Of a stretch of DNA of 64,000 bases, positions 18,076 through 27,888 are shown piece by piece. The stretch lies in the NCBI RefSeq assembly GCF_004843725.1, contig NZ_CP039451.1:1548501-1612500 (forward strand), in the 5' to 3' direction. Position numbers and translations under genes: made by a program. The notes beneath the pieces are model-generated. The model saw nothing but the letters and a program-made list of their open reading frames with translations. It was not told the origin of the DNA and made no database searches. Position 1 is the stretch's first letter. Every line of letters starts with the position of its first letter. Source of the stretch: Psychroserpens sp. NJDZ02. GTDB taxonomy: Bacteria; Bacteroidota; Bacteroidia; Flavobacteriales; Flavobacteriaceae.

Positions 18076-19374
18076 CTATATCTCCTCTACAATTAAATCT
18101 ATATTATTAGGTGTTATCCAATAAGCACCATCAAAAATAATATAGATTTTTTGGTTAATATTAGAGTTAAAATTATACTCAATAGCTGTTGAACAACACA
18201 GATTTGTTAAAGGCTGTTTGTAGTTTAAAAAAGTGGATGAAGACTCTTTAAACACACTAAAATGTGTTTGTATTCCATCTCCATATGCACCATATGGAAC
18301 TGTACTTGTTAAGGTAATTTTGTAGTTTTTATTTGCTTCTGCATTAAAATCTAATAGTTTTGTTTCCCCTAAATCCATTCCAACACTATAATTGGTGTCT
18401 AAATTATAACTACTTGATGTTAGTTTGGTGATTTTTACACCATATGTACCACTAACAGGTATATAAGTGTCATCTCCTTTTATATTTAAATACACACGTT
18501 CATTGGCTGGTGCAATTATTGGCATTGGTGATCCAGTCATTGGAATTAATCTTTCGTTTTGAAAATAATAATTTGTTCCGTCTTGGTTATATGCGGAAAC
18601 TACTAAACTTGCGGCAGAATAACTGTCATCAACTATATTATCAATCCACTGTATGGCATATGCTTCTCCTTGTTGTGCTTCAAAATATAGCGTTTGTTCT
18701 TCATCTGGATTAAGATAATACTCATTAGTAATGTTTACTGTAATCTCCTCGTTGTATGCATAACTACCTATGGATGCATTTACTATATTACTACCACCAA
18801 GTAGTCCAAATTCATCTAAAACAAATACTCTAAAATAAGTGTTGGAGTTATGAGGAAGTTGAAGTGTAAATTCTAATTCATTACTAATCGTTGTTACATG
18901 TATTAACTCAGCTGTGTTCTCGTCAATTCCACTAGTATCATGTTTGTATAGTTTGTATTCTCTAAAGTCATCACCTGTGTATTGGCTCCAATTTAAGGTT
19001 ACTGTATTACCATCAATACTACTAACTATTAGAGCCTCATTAAGTATTACGGGTTCTGGTAATTGAATTTCGTTAAGATTAATATTACTATTTGAAACCA
19101 CAACCCTTTCACTAATAGTGGTAAAACCTCCAGTTTCTATCCCTTTTTTTGCTTCTAAATTATAATCTCCTGGACTTACGTTAGTAATTTCAAAATAACC
19201 ATTTGTATCTGTTGTAGTTGAAAACTGTATTAAGTTATCTAGACTTACTTCTGCATTAACAACAGGGATTGTTTGGTTTTTAATAATACCCGAAATGGTA
19301 TAATTAGAAGATTGATTATCCTCTTTGGAACAACTAAAAGCAACTAATGCTAGTAAAATTATTATTTTTCTCAT
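18076..19374 (-). CDS. Lipoprotein with carboxypeptidase-regulatory-like and FN3-like domains
   Basis: 432 residues. Signal peptide with lipobox LVAFSC (Cys15). A carboxypeptidase-regulatory-like domain follows (about 25-95, with TDTNGYFEITNVSPGDYNL), then an FN3-like segment (VTLNWSQYTGDDFREYKLYK near 130). The C-terminal half (about 210-432) is beta-rich and unrecognised, resembling pre-peptidase C-terminal-type beta sandwiches by pattern only (EQTLYFEAQQGEAYAIQW, GYNLKG-like turns). Probably a surface or periplasmic lipoprotein. It follows the broken lipoprotein gene by 6 bases and may be co-transcribed with the wecB operon upstream. Confidence 0.7.
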   Translation of the reverse strand: MRKIIILLALVAFSCSKEDNQSSNYTISGIIKNQTIPVVNAEVSLDNLIQFSTTTDTNGYFEITNVSPGDYNLEAKKGIETGGFTTISERVVVSNSNINLNEIQLPEPVILNEALIVSSIDGNTVTLNWSQYTGDDFREYKLYKHDTSGIDENTAELIHVTTISNELEFTLQLPHNSNTYFRVFVLDEFGLLGGSNIVNASIGSYAYNEEITVNITNEYYLNPDEEQTLYFEAQQGEAYAIQWIDNIVDDSYSAASLVVSAYNQDGTNYYFQNERLIPMTGSPMPIIAPANERVYLNIKGDDTYIPVSGTYGVKITKLTSSSYNLDTNYSVGMDLGETKLLDFNAEANKNYKITLTSTVPYGAYGDGIQTHFSVFKESSSTFLNYKQPLTNLCCSTAIEYNFNSNINQKIYIIFDGAYWITPNNIDLIVEEI

Positions 19375-19380
19375 AACTAT

Positions 19381-20502
19381 TTAGTTTAAATTAAACTTAC
19401 TAATCTCTAATTTTGTTAAATTAAGAGCTCTATTCTCTGGTTCTAAAACACCACCACCACTGTAGTCACTAGTGTCAGAATGCACTTGAAAAGTAATACT
19501 GTTTACTGTTGATGGATTATATTCTATTTTAAAACGTTCTGTAATGTTTATGTGATCTGAAATAATTTTCAGTTCTGGCACACTACTTCCGTTGTAATAA
19601 ATATAAAAATCTAAATCTCTGTTAGATAAATTGTATCTATTTAAAAAAAATTCTCTTTTCTGTCCTTCTAAATAATCACACCACCAAACACTACTATAGT
19701 CTTTAAAACTAATTTTATAATCATTGATTTGAACAATAAAATCACCAATATCTTGTTCGCCATCAAAAAAGTGTAATCTACTTGTAAACAATTCTCCTTG
19801 TAATTGTATAGACACTTTTAAATTGTCTGTTTCAGTTATATTAAGATTATCAATATTCTTACTTGCAGTTCTATAAAGATAAGAACCTGTTTCTATTGCT
19901 AAGCTATTATTAATTGTTATTCCACCACCTTCTGAATTCCCTTGATAAATGTAGCCGACAAGAGGGTTGTCTTCTCGAAATTGCTCCTTAGAGTATGAAT
20001 CTAAAACCCAGCTATTAATAGAAGAAAAATCTTCAGTAAAGATGTTATTATATGAAAATTCTGGTATTTCGTTTAATACATTTATAGTAAAATCATTAGA
20101 GGATAATTCCACCTCATTTTCATCTAAAATTTTTAAATTAATAGTATATCCACCTATTTGTCTAGCTAAAAATGATAATTCTGGAGTATCTGTATAATAG
20201 GTTAAAACCTCATCAATAAAAATTCCTGTTGGGCCATCTATATAATGATGACAATCTGATTTATAACAATCAAAATTATTAGGTGCTTCTATTAACTTCC
20301 ACTTAAAAATAGCGCCTTCTTATTGACTACCTGTTAAGTCTGTAGCATCTAAAATTGCTGTATTATTGTAAATAGTAATTTCATTAGTTAAATCTGGTGG
20401 TAATACTATTGGTTCACTTTCTTGAGTTTCATCAGAGGAGCAACTAATTAATACTACAGTAAACATTAAAATTATTGTTGTAAATAAGCTGTTCGTTTTC
20501 AT
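19381..20502 (-). pseudogene. Lipoprotein gene interrupted by one in-frame TAA
   Basis: The frame starts at 20502 with a lipoprotein signal peptide (lipobox VVLISC, Cys21) and runs 60 codons to a TAA at 20320-20322. The same frame then continues with no further stop to 19381 (EGAIFKWKLIEAP, GGYTINLKILDENEVEL and so on, 312 further codons). No frameshift is involved: the whole gene would be about 373 codons with a single nonsense codon. The middle has a PKD/Ig-like stretch (FLARQIGGYTINLKILDENEV). The C-terminal half is a beta-rich region with no family I recognise. A GTG at 20112 could in principle restart translation, without a signal peptide. It begins 4 bases after the wecB-like gene ends. 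A real mutation, stop readthrough or a sequence error are all possible. Confidence 0.8.
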
Positions 20503-20506
20503 TTTA

Positions 20507-21598
20507 TTAAGAATTTAATATTAAGCTTTTTAAGATAGCATTACTTGATTTTCCATTACCATACAACTCTTCTTTAATCACTAATTTAAAGTTATTTTCT
20601 TTAATACTATTAAAACTTGCTAAAATTTTCGCTTCATCACTTCCAACAATAACATTATACCCATTGTCTAAAAGTTCTACCCATTCGGTTTCTTCTCTTA
20701 ATGTAATGCATGGTTTATTAAAGAAATAAGCTTCTTTTTGTAAACCACCACTATCTGTCATTACTAATTTACACTTATCGAGCAAGTAGACCATTTGTAA
20801 ATAACCTACTGGGTCTATACAAATGATGTTACTATCTATTTTAATGTTGTTTTTAGCCAATATCTTTTTAGTTCTTGGGTGTAATGGTATTACTATTGCT
20901 AACTCTTTAGCTATATCGCTTAAAGCGTTAAATATAGACTTAAGGTTGTCTAAATTATCTGTGTTTTCTGCTCTGTGGATTGTAGAAAGGATAAAGTTAT
21001 CTGGTAAATATAAATCTTCTGGTTTTTCTGCAAACTGTTTGTAATGTAAAGCTGCATCTTTCATTACATCTCCTGGTAGTTCTATTACAGAATCTATGTT
21101 TTTATAGCCTTCTTTATCTAAATTGTCTACTGCTTTTTGGGTTGGGCAGAATAAAATGTCGCTAATTCTATCGGTTAGAATTCTATTAATTTCTTCTGGC
21201 ATTTTATTATTAAAAGATCTTAAACCTGCTTCTACATGTGCGACTTTTATGTGTAATTTTTTTGCTGCTAAAGCACCAGCCAAAGTAGAGTTAGTATCTC
21301 CATATACCAATAACCAATCTGGTTTCTCTTTTATTAATATCTCTTCTATCTTAGACATCATAAGTCCAGTCATCGCACCATGAGAGAGGCTATGGATTTC
21401 TAGGTTATAATCTGGTTTTCTAATTTTCATTTGATCAAAAAATATTTTACTCATATTTTCATCAAAATGCTGACCTGTGTGTACAATTAATTCTTCTACT
21501 TTATTGTCAGATTCTTTGTTGTGGTCATCAATTGCTTTACTTACTATTGCTGCTTTTACAAACTGTGGTCTTGCACCTATTACCGTTACTATTTTCAT
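20507..21598 (-). CDS. wecB: UDP-N-acetylglucosamine 2-epimerase (non-hydrolysing)
   Basis: 363 residues, the usual length. Family motifs: GARPQFVKAAIVSKA at the N-terminus, VHTGQHFDENMSKIFFDQM, VYGDTNSTLAGALAA, HVEAGLRSFNNKMPEEINR, TIHRAENTDN and MTDSGGLQKEAYFF. Interconverts UDP-GlcNAc and UDP-ManNAc, or the 2,3-diacetamido uronic acid version in WbpI enzymes. The presence of WbpA/B/D/E-like genes at 27.9-32.9 kb makes the WbpI role plausible. Start overlaps the end of the upstream GT4 gene by 4 bases (ATGA). Confidence 0.93.
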   Translation of the reverse strand: MKIVTVIGARPQFVKAAIVSKAIDDHNKESDNKVEELIVHTGQHFDENMSKIFFDQMKIRKPDYNLEIHSLSHGAMTGLMMSKIEEILIKEKPDWLLVYGDTNSTLAGALAAKKLHIKVAHVEAGLRSFNNKMPEEINRILTDRISDILFCPTQKAVDNLDKEGYKNIDSVIELPGDVMKDAALHYKQFAEKPEDLYLPDNFILSTIHRAENTDNLDNLKSIFNALSDIAKELAIVIPLHPRTKKILAKNNIKIDSNIICIDPVGYLQMVYLLDKCKLVMTDSGGLQKEAYFFNKPCITLREETEWVELLDNGYNVIVGSDEAKILASFNSIKENNFKLVIKEELYGNGKSSNAILKSLILNS

Positions 21599-22692
21599 AA
21601 TATTTCTTCGTATAATTTTATTAATTTCTTCTCTTCAGAAGCCCAATTAAATTTATTCATTACAGCTTTTTTACCATTTTCTCCCATCTTTTGGGCTTTC
21701 TTAGGTTTGTCTATAAGCTCTTTAATGGCCGCTCTAATTTCTTCTGACGACTCTGGATCTACACAAATCCCACAATCGTAATCCTCAACTATTTGTTTCC
21801 ATAAATCAAAATTAGACGCTATAACAGGGATTCCTGCCGACATATATTCAAATAATTTATTGGGCTGAGAATATATATGGTTAGGACTTGGTAAATAGGT
21901 GACAATTCCAACTTTAGAGTTTGCTAAAATAGTTTTAACATCTTGTCTTGTTACCAAACCAAGCTCGTTAACATTATTCCATCCTTTAGTTTTGGTTAAT
22001 TTATCCCTAAAACTAACTTGATTACTTTTTCCTGCTAAATTTAACTTAACATCTAAACCATCCATTGCGTTTACAACTTGTTCAAGCCCTCTAATTTCAG
22101 AAATAGCACCTACAAAACATACTTCTTGTTTTTTTTCTAAGTAATTCTTCTCTTCTGATAAAAGTTCATTTTTAAAGGGATAGTTATTAATATCTATGGC
22201 TTTGTTACGATTGTCAAATAAGCTTTTTATATGAGGTGTTGCGGTTATAATATAACTATATCGTTTTGAGAAAAAATGTTCAAGGGTTTTTAATGCTAGA
22301 GCTATTGGTTTTCTAAAAACCGGCTTAATATAAGGTTTACCCATAGTTTGTCCTGGTAAATCTTCATGTACATCATAAATAACATATTTACCTTTTTTTA
22401 TTAATTTAAAACCAGCAGGCATTAAGTCTGGGTCATGAAAGTGATATAAATCAGCATTTATTTCAACTGCTTTCTTATAAATTTTTTTTGTAGTTTTAAT
22501 AAATCTATTAAGTCTCCCTTCTAATTTTCCTATATCATATATTTTTACGCCTTCAACCACATCATCCCCTTTTCCATCAGCAACTATTAAGGATACATTG
22601 TAGCCGTTATTTTTAAGAGAAATACACTCTTTCTTAAAAATTCTAATATCATCTCTGGCATGTGCCGAGGTTAGGTGACAAATTTTATTCAT
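21595..22692 (-). CDS. Glycosyltransferase family 4
   Basis: 365 residues. N-terminal CHLTSAHARDDIRIFKKEC and DLYHFHDPDLMPAGF; C-terminal donor-binding part EVCFVGAISEIRGLEQVV (about 190) and LFEYMSAGIPVIASNF with the family E(x7)E-type acidic pattern. Cytoplasmic GT-B enzyme for repeat-unit assembly. The pattern DIRIFKKEC near the start is common in GT4 enzymes of Bacteroidota that act with WecB-type 2-epimerases, here encoded directly downstream. Donor not determined. Confidence 0.9.
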   Translation of the reverse strand: MNKICHLTSAHARDDIRIFKKECISLKNNGYNVSLIVADGKGDDVVEGVKIYDIGKLEGRLNRFIKTTKKIYKKAVEINADLYHFHDPDLMPAGFKLIKKGKYVIYDVHEDLPGQTMGKPYIKPVFRKPIALALKTLEHFFSKRYSYIITATPHIKSLFDNRNKAIDINNYPFKNELLSEEKNYLEKKQEVCFVGAISEIRGLEQVVNAMDGLDVKLNLAGKSNQVSFRDKLTKTKGWNNVNELGLVTRQDVKTILANSKVGIVTYLPSPNHIYSQPNKLFEYMSAGIPVIASNFDLWKQIVEDYDCGICVDPESSEEIRAAIKELIDKPKKAQKMGENGKKAVMNKFNWASEEKKLIKLYEEIL

Positions 22693-22694
22693 AA

Positions 22695-23969
22695 TTATTT
22701 AAGTTTTTCATGAGTGTTTTTTAAAAAAAATGCAGATATAAATAGTAATACTATTCCGCCATGTGTTAATAAAATTGTAGTCAAAGATGAGCTAATTATA
22801 GAAACAAATAGAAAAATAAACAAACCAAAAAATTTACTACTAATATTTAATTTATTAATAATAGAAAAATATACAGATACAATAAAAACATTAATAAAAA
22901 CACCAATTAATCCTGCGTTCATAAATCCATCAGAAACGATTCCATTGTTTGCTGCCATATCCTTAAGCCTAAAATATTTGTCAGCAATAACAAAAGGGTG
23001 GGGCCTATCGTATTTGTAATCTGTTATGCCCTTTAAAACACCTTCTGACCAATATTGAGAATTATCATTAAATAAATCAAAATACGCAAAATCTAATACT
23101 GCAGGTGTAAAAAAGGCTCTTCTAAGTGTGAAAACACCAATTATGTCGTTGTTAAAAAACCTAGATGAAATATAGGTTAGTAGAATAGTAATTAACACCA
23201 CTTTAAACACGAGACTTATAACTTTCAAATAACTTAGTCTATAAGTAAACAAAACAAAAATAGTACCGTAAAGTACAGATTTATGTGCCCCAAGAAGATA
23301 TAAAAAAACTAATAACAAAAAGGAAAACACAACTAACTTTCGGTTTTTAAAATAAATTGCAAATACAAACAATGCAGGAATAATAAACCGATTAAACCAA
23401 CCATAAGTATAACCAAAATAAATATCAGCATTTTCTTTTATTAATAATCTTGTTTTGTAAATATTTTTCAAAAGTAAATTACTAAAATCAATGTAAGGCA
23501 TAAGACGTAAATAAGGAACCACGCCTATTATGGTTATTAAAAAAAGCAGGAAAAATGATTTTTTGGCGCTAAACTCTCTAATCGGTATTTTAATTGTAAT
23601 TAACGAAAAGAAAAGAATACCATAAAACAATAAATTATGAGAAAAGAAAATTCTACCATCAATATTACTTGATATAGAAAATAAAATTGCAGATGGCGTT
23701 AACAGTACAATAAAAATTAAACACAAGATATTGTATATAAAATCCTTAATTTTAATAGCATTAATTAACCATGCGTTAAATATTACAATTAATGACGCTA
23801 TGAAATATTTTGAATAACTTATATTTTGAAATGATATACCATCTGCATAATGAGAATACCTCCTTAAACTCCAATATTCATTTAAAACATTGAAAAAGCA
23901 AAACGACAATGCAAAATAAAAGATTATTGCTAATTTAAGTAGTCTATATTTTTCTATTGATATTCTCAT
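22695..23969 (-). CDS. Wzy-like polysaccharide polymerase (multi-pass membrane protein)
   Basis: 424 residues with about eleven hydrophobic segments and a periplasmic-type loop near 290-335 (FDLFNDNSQYWSEGVLKGITDYKYDRPHP). That topology fits O-antigen/capsule polymerases. Sequence identity within this family is normally too low to assign by eye, and the context carries most of the weight: glycosyltransferase downstream and an O-antigen-ligase-like gene directly upstream. Very AT-rich. Confidence 0.7.
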   Translation of the reverse strand: MRISIEKYRLLKLAIIFYFALSFCFFNVLNEYWSLRRYSHYADGISFQNISYSKYFIASLIVIFNAWLINAIKIKDFIYNILCLIFIVLLTPSAILFSISSNIDGRIFFSHNLLFYGILFFSLITIKIPIREFSAKKSFFLLFLITIIGVVPYLRLMPYIDFSNLLLKNIYKTRLLIKENADIYFGYTYGWFNRFIIPALFVFAIYFKNRKLVVFSFLLLVFLYLLGAHKSVLYGTIFVLFTYRLSYLKVISLVFKVVLITILLTYISSRFFNNDIIGVFTLRRAFFTPAVLDFAYFDLFNDNSQYWSEGVLKGITDYKYDRPHPFVIADKYFRLKDMAANNGIVSDGFMNAGLIGVFINVFIVSVYFSIINKLNISSKFFGLFIFLFVSIISSSLTTILLTHGGIVLLFISAFFLKNTHEKLK

Positions 23970-23972
23970 TAA

Positions 23973-25229
23973 TTATAAAACTTCTAAATTTTTATTGTTA
24001 TTTATTAGTAGGCAAAAGAAAAAACTATAAAACATAATACCAGAATACTGATTAAATATACTTTCAAACATTGAATTAAAACTTATAATTATAAAAAATG
24101 CCATTAAAATCATTTTAATATCTTTCCTTAACACAGCTTGTTTGTATAAACTAAAAAGCTGAGTAAAAAACAGTAAAAAAGCAATTAAACCACACTCAAC
24201 AAGTAACTGAAAATATTGATTATGAGAATTTAAGCTATCTCTATATGGTTTTACATATCTTTTTTTTCTATACTCTTCCTTTAATTCTTTATAAGCATCT
24301 CCTACTCCAACACCAATAATTATATTTTTTTTAATGACTTGTAATGATGCATCCCAGGTCATTAGCCTTAATGAAGAACTACCGATGTCTTCATTGTGAA
24401 AACTCACAAAACTTGAAATAACGTTTTTGGAGGCGTTTTTTAATCTTGGATTTAAAATTAATAAAGAAGGCAGTGCTATAAGCAAAATTAATACAGATAT
24501 TAATTTAAATAGTTTTTTATTAAAAATTTTATACACGTAGATAAAAGTAAGCATAATTAAAGTTACAACTCCTGCTCTAGATGAAACTTGGAAAACAGTA
24601 ATACTAAATACTATAATTACTAAAAGATTAAAAGCCCTGTTTTTGATTGTTTTTGGTTTAAAAAGTAATATCGAAATAGCCAAACATAAAAACATCGCAT
24701 AGTATACAGTCTGATGTAGAACTGAAAAATAATTTCCATAAAAATAATTTCCACCTTTTACAGAAGACTCAATAAAAGTTAATTCAGGATTTATTTCTGG
24801 CTTAAATACTATTGTATTATCAATAAAATCTATTGAATTATATAATGCAAAACTGTAACAATAAAAAACAGAAATTACACAACCAATAACAAAAAAAAAC
24901 AGAGCTCTATTAAATATTTTAGAATTATATTTATAACCATTTAAATAAAAAATTATAGGAAAGGCTAGCAGTGTTCCTTTTTGCTCAAAAAATTTTAAAC
25001 TAAATTCTTCTGTATAAGTTAGAGATAAAATGTAAACAAAATATAATGCAGGTAATAAGAAAAGCCTTTTATTAAAGACTTTTTTTGATTGCTTGATAAA
25101 AACCAAAGATGATAAAATCCAAATAATTAATACATAAGTGGATAATTTTTGACCTAATGGAATACATAGAGCAAACATATACAATAAATTAATATTTACT
25201 TTATCTTTTAGATTTACAAAAAAACTCAT
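23973..25229 (-). CDS. O-antigen ligase family membrane protein (Wzy_C domain)
   Basis: 418 residues, about eleven membrane segments. The periplasmic loop around residues 285-335 contains SSLRLMTWDASLQVI, IIIGVGVGDAYKEL and DSLNSHNQYFQLLVECG. The conserved His in the SHNQY motif is the hallmark of the Wzy_C/WaaL superfamily. Either an O-antigen ligase or a polymerase of the WaaL type. First gene of the minus-strand unit that runs towards 20507, with a TAnnTTTG box 19 bases upstream. Confidence 0.85.
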   Translation of the reverse strand: MSFFVNLKDKVNINLLYMFALCIPLGQKLSTYVLIIWILSSLVFIKQSKKVFNKRLFLLPALYFVYILSLTYTEEFSLKFFEQKGTLLAFPIIFYLNGYKYNSKIFNRALFFFVIGCVISVFYCYSFALYNSIDFIDNTIVFKPEINPELTFIESSVKGGNYFYGNYFSVLHQTVYYAMFLCLAISILLFKPKTIKNRAFNLLVIIVFSITVFQVSSRAGVVTLIMLTFIYVYKIFNKKLFKLISVLILLIALPSLLILNPRLKNASKNVISSFVSFHNEDIGSSSLRLMTWDASLQVIKKNIIIGVGVGDAYKELKEEYRKKRYVKPYRDSLNSHNQYFQLLVECGLIAFLLFFTQLFSLYKQAVLRKDIKMILMAFFIIISFNSMFESIFNQYSGIMFYSFFFCLLINNNKNLEVL

Positions 25230-25247
25230 TTACTTATAATTGAAATG

Positions 25248-25255
25248 CAAATTTA
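25248..25255 (-). promoter_or_regulatory. TAnnTTTG box for the O-antigen ligase-like operon
   Basis: TAAATTTG on the minus strand, 19 bases before the ATG at 25229. It matches the Bacteroidota -7 consensus and is divergent from the similar box at 25301-25308. Confidence 0.5.
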
Positions 25256-25300
25256 TTGTATTAAATACTCTTTAACTAAGGACGTTGTTGATTTTTTGAA

Positions 25301-25308
25301 TAAATTTG
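25301..25308 (+). promoter_or_regulatory. TAnnTTTG box for wzx
   Basis: TAAATTTG on the plus strand, 25 bases before the TTG start of the flippase gene. With 25248-25255 it forms a divergent promoter pair in the 104-base gap. Confidence 0.5.
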
Positions 25309-25333
25309 ACACTTGTAACTAATTCTACTTTAT

Positions 25334-26587
25334 TTGAATTCAAATAAAATTTTAAAAAATGTTTTAACATTGTTAAGCGGGACCGCTTTGGCTCAAGCAA
25401 TTCCTGTTTTAATTAGCCCAATATTAACACGTATTTATTCGCCAAGTGAAATTGGTGTATACACCATTTTTTTTGCCACTGTTAATATTTTAGCAATTTT
25501 AAGTACTGGAAGGTTAGAATTAGCAATACTTATACCAAAACACAAAAAAGATAGTTATTCAATTTTAAAATTATCATTAGCTTTTTCTGTAATAATATCC
25601 GCAATTTCATTATTAATCCTTCTACTTTTTAAAAAGTCAATTGGAAACATTTTAGGGTTGCAAAGTATTTCTAACTGGATATTAATTATTCCTTTAACCT
25701 CTCTTTTTTTAGCAGCCTTCCAAACTTATAATTATTGGTTAAATAGAAACGATATTTACTTTGCAATTTCTAAAGGTAAGGTATTACAGGGGGTAATAAT
25801 GGGGTTTATACAGGTAACCTGTTCTATTTTAGGTTCTTTGGGACTATTATTGGGTCGTGTTTTAAGTGTTATACTATCCTCATTATTTCTCGTTTTTACT
25901 TCCAGAAAAAAATCACCAAAACTATTACCAATTAATAAAAATGAACTAAAAAACTCTTTACGAGAGAACAAAGATTTTCCTTTATATACAATGCCAAATG
26001 CAGTACTAAACTCGTTTTCAAATAACCTACCATTATATTTACTAGAAAATTTATTTAGTGCCAAAATAACAGGTTTTTACTCTTGGTCAGTAAGAATTAT
26101 TCAAGCGCCAATGGGAATGATAATAGGATCAATTCAGCAAGTGTTTTATAGAGAAGCAAGTAAAAAACATAATGAAAAAGAGTCTTTATACTCAATAACC
26201 TTTAAGACTGCTAAATATTTGTTTTTTATTGGATTAATACCTTATATTTTTATTTACTTTTTTGCGCCACAAATATTTGCTTTTGTTTTTGGTGAAAAAT
26301 GGAGAGTTGCGGGAGAATATACTAAGTATCTAATACCATGGTTTTTCTTGGTTTTTATTAACTCCCCCATTAGCTCTTTAGTTCTAATATTAGGCAAACA
26401 AAAACCTTATTTTATTTATGAGCTTTTCCTTTTTATATTTAGAGGAATAGCTCTTTATTTAGGTTATAGACTGTATAATGACCCTAAATATTCGATTATA
26501 TTTTACGGTATTGTCGGTTTTGTTTTTAATTTTATATTATTATTTATATTATTAAACCTTTCAAAAAATTCTAATAAATTTAAATAA
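25334..26587 (+). CDS. Wzx-type oligosaccharide flippase
   Basis: 417 residues with about 12-14 membrane segments, MOP-superfamily polysaccharide flippase. Typical N-terminus VLTLLSGTALAQAIPVLISPILTRIYSPSEIGVY, and an internal repeat-like block NSFSNNLPLYLLENLF. Moves undecaprenyl-pyrophosphate-linked repeat units across the inner membrane. The start is a TTG at 25334; no ATG or GTG lies upstream before a stop, and the downstream sequence matches the family N-terminus. Its stop codon overlaps the ATG of the following gene (TAATG). Confidence 0.88.
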   Translation: MNSNKILKNVLTLLSGTALAQAIPVLISPILTRIYSPSEIGVYTIFFATVNILAILSTGRLELAILIPKHKKDSYSILKLSLAFSVIISAISLLILLLFKKSIGNILGLQSISNWILIIPLTSLFLAAFQTYNYWLNRNDIYFAISKGKVLQGVIMGFIQVTCSILGSLGLLLGRVLSVILSSLFLVFTSRKKSPKLLPINKNELKNSLRENKDFPLYTMPNAVLNSFSNNLPLYLLENLFSAKITGFYSWSVRIIQAPMGMIIGSIQQVFYREASKKHNEKESLYSITFKTAKYLFFIGLIPYIFIYFFAPQIFAFVFGEKWRVAGEYTKYLIPWFFLVFINSPISSLVLILGKQKPYFIYELFLFIFRGIALYLGYRLYNDPKYSIIFYGIVGFVFNFILLFILLNLSKNSNKFK

Positions 26588-27885
26588 TGAAAAACACATC
26601 TTTACTTATTGATTTATCTTATAAAATTAAAAGCAGAAATGATTTTAATTACTACAAAGGCTTTAAGCAGAATTTCAATAAACCTTTAGACTTGTTAGAA
26701 CAAGAGCAATTAGTAGCTTTTCATAACCTATTTGTTTTTTGTAAAAAAAATGTACCCTATTACGATAAGCTATTTAACACACTTAAGCTGGAAGTTTCAG
26801 ACTTTAAATCTCTAGAAGACTTACAAAAAATCCCCCTTTTAGATAAAGCAATAATCTTAAATAATTATAACGATTTTTCCCCAAGAAACTATGACAAAAA
26901 AACTGTTTCTGGTGCCACAGGGGGATCTACAGGAGAGCCTCTTAAATATAAAATGAGTGTAGACGACTACTCTAGAGGGGTTGCACTACTTTACAGAGGT
27001 CTTAATCAAGGTGGTTATAATCCAGGTGATAAAATTGCTGTTTTAGCCGGTGGATCTCTGGTAAAAAACAAAACTAGTATATCGTCTAAAATAAATAATG
27101 TAATTCTAAATTATAAAAAGTTTTCTTCATTTGGTGTTGATAATAACGATTTAGAACTATACTATAATACATTAAACAAATGGAAGCCTAATTTTTTTAG
27201 AGGCTATGCAAGCTCTTTAGTCTTATTTGCAAAATTTTGTTTAGACAATAATAAAGATTTAAAATTCCAGTCCGTATTCTCTACTGCAGAAATGTTATTA
27301 CCAGCACAACGACAATTAATTGAAACTGCTTTTAACACTAAAGTTTACAACAATTATGGATTAAATGATGGCGGTGTTTCTGCTTATGAAATTAATAAAA
27401 ATAACGAGTTTATAATTGATACTGAAAGAAGTATACTAGAAATTGTAAATGAACAAGAAAACGTGTACAATACTAATGGAAAAATAATTGCAACGTCATT
27501 ATACAATTATGCTTTACCATTTATAAGATATGATACTGGCGATAATGGTACTCAAATACTAGGAGATAAGAATTGTCGTAAAAAATTAATAGATTTAAGA
27601 GGACGAACAACAGATTATATTACTATTAATGATAAAACAATAAGTAGTCCTGTTCTTACTGTTTTAATGGGTAAAATTGACGCTATTAAATACCAAATAA
27701 TACAAAAGAAAAACCAGTCTTTAGAAATACGTATTTTAAAAGGAAAAGGATACAATTTGGAACAAGAAAAGTATATAATTGAATCTTTAACTTCTAATAT
27801 TGACAAAGGTTTAGATATTAATTTTATTTATACCGACGATTTTATAAAATCTGCCAACAAGCATAAATTTATAATTAAAGAATAA
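26587..27885 (+). CDS. CapK/PaaK-like adenylate-forming enzyme
   Basis: 432 residues. Adenylate-forming (ANL) motif TVSGATGGSTGEPLKYKMS near residue 107, KWKPNFFRGYASSLVLFA, FSTAEMLLPAQRQLIE, NNYGLNDGG, and the C-terminal ATP-binding part YALPFIRYDTGDNG with IDLRGRTTDYI. The family is related to phenylacetate-CoA ligase, and in capsule loci members are called CapK. The substrate is probably an acid that is activated for attachment to, or modification of, the polymer; the acid cannot be told. Co-translated with wzx. Confidence 0.85.
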   Translation: MKNTSLLIDLSYKIKSRNDFNYYKGFKQNFNKPLDLLEQEQLVAFHNLFVFCKKNVPYYDKLFNTLKLEVSDFKSLEDLQKIPLLDKAIILNNYNDFSPRNYDKKTVSGATGGSTGEPLKYKMSVDDYSRGVALLYRGLNQGGYNPGDKIAVLAGGSLVKNKTSISSKINNVILNYKKFSSFGVDNNDLELYYNTLNKWKPNFFRGYASSLVLFAKFCLDNNKDLKFQSVFSTAEMLLPAQRQLIETAFNTKVYNNYGLNDGGVSAYEINKNNEFIIDTERSILEIVNEQENVYNTNGKIIATSLYNYALPFIRYDTGDNGTQILGDKNCRKKLIDLRGRTTDYITINDKTISSPVLTVLMGKIDAIKYQIIQKKNQSLEIRILKGKGYNLEQEKYIIESLTSNIDKGLDINFIYTDDFIKSANKHKFIIKE

Positions 27886-27888
27886 GAA

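Noticed and set aside
20320-20502. Separate 60-residue lipoprotein gene
   Set aside because: The frame continues without shift past its TAA into the next coding stretch, so it is the front end of the interrupted lipoprotein gene.
25285-25290. -33 element TTG before the wzx promoter box
   Set aside because: Its distance to the TAnnTTTG box is only about 13 bases, too short for the Bacteroidota consensus.
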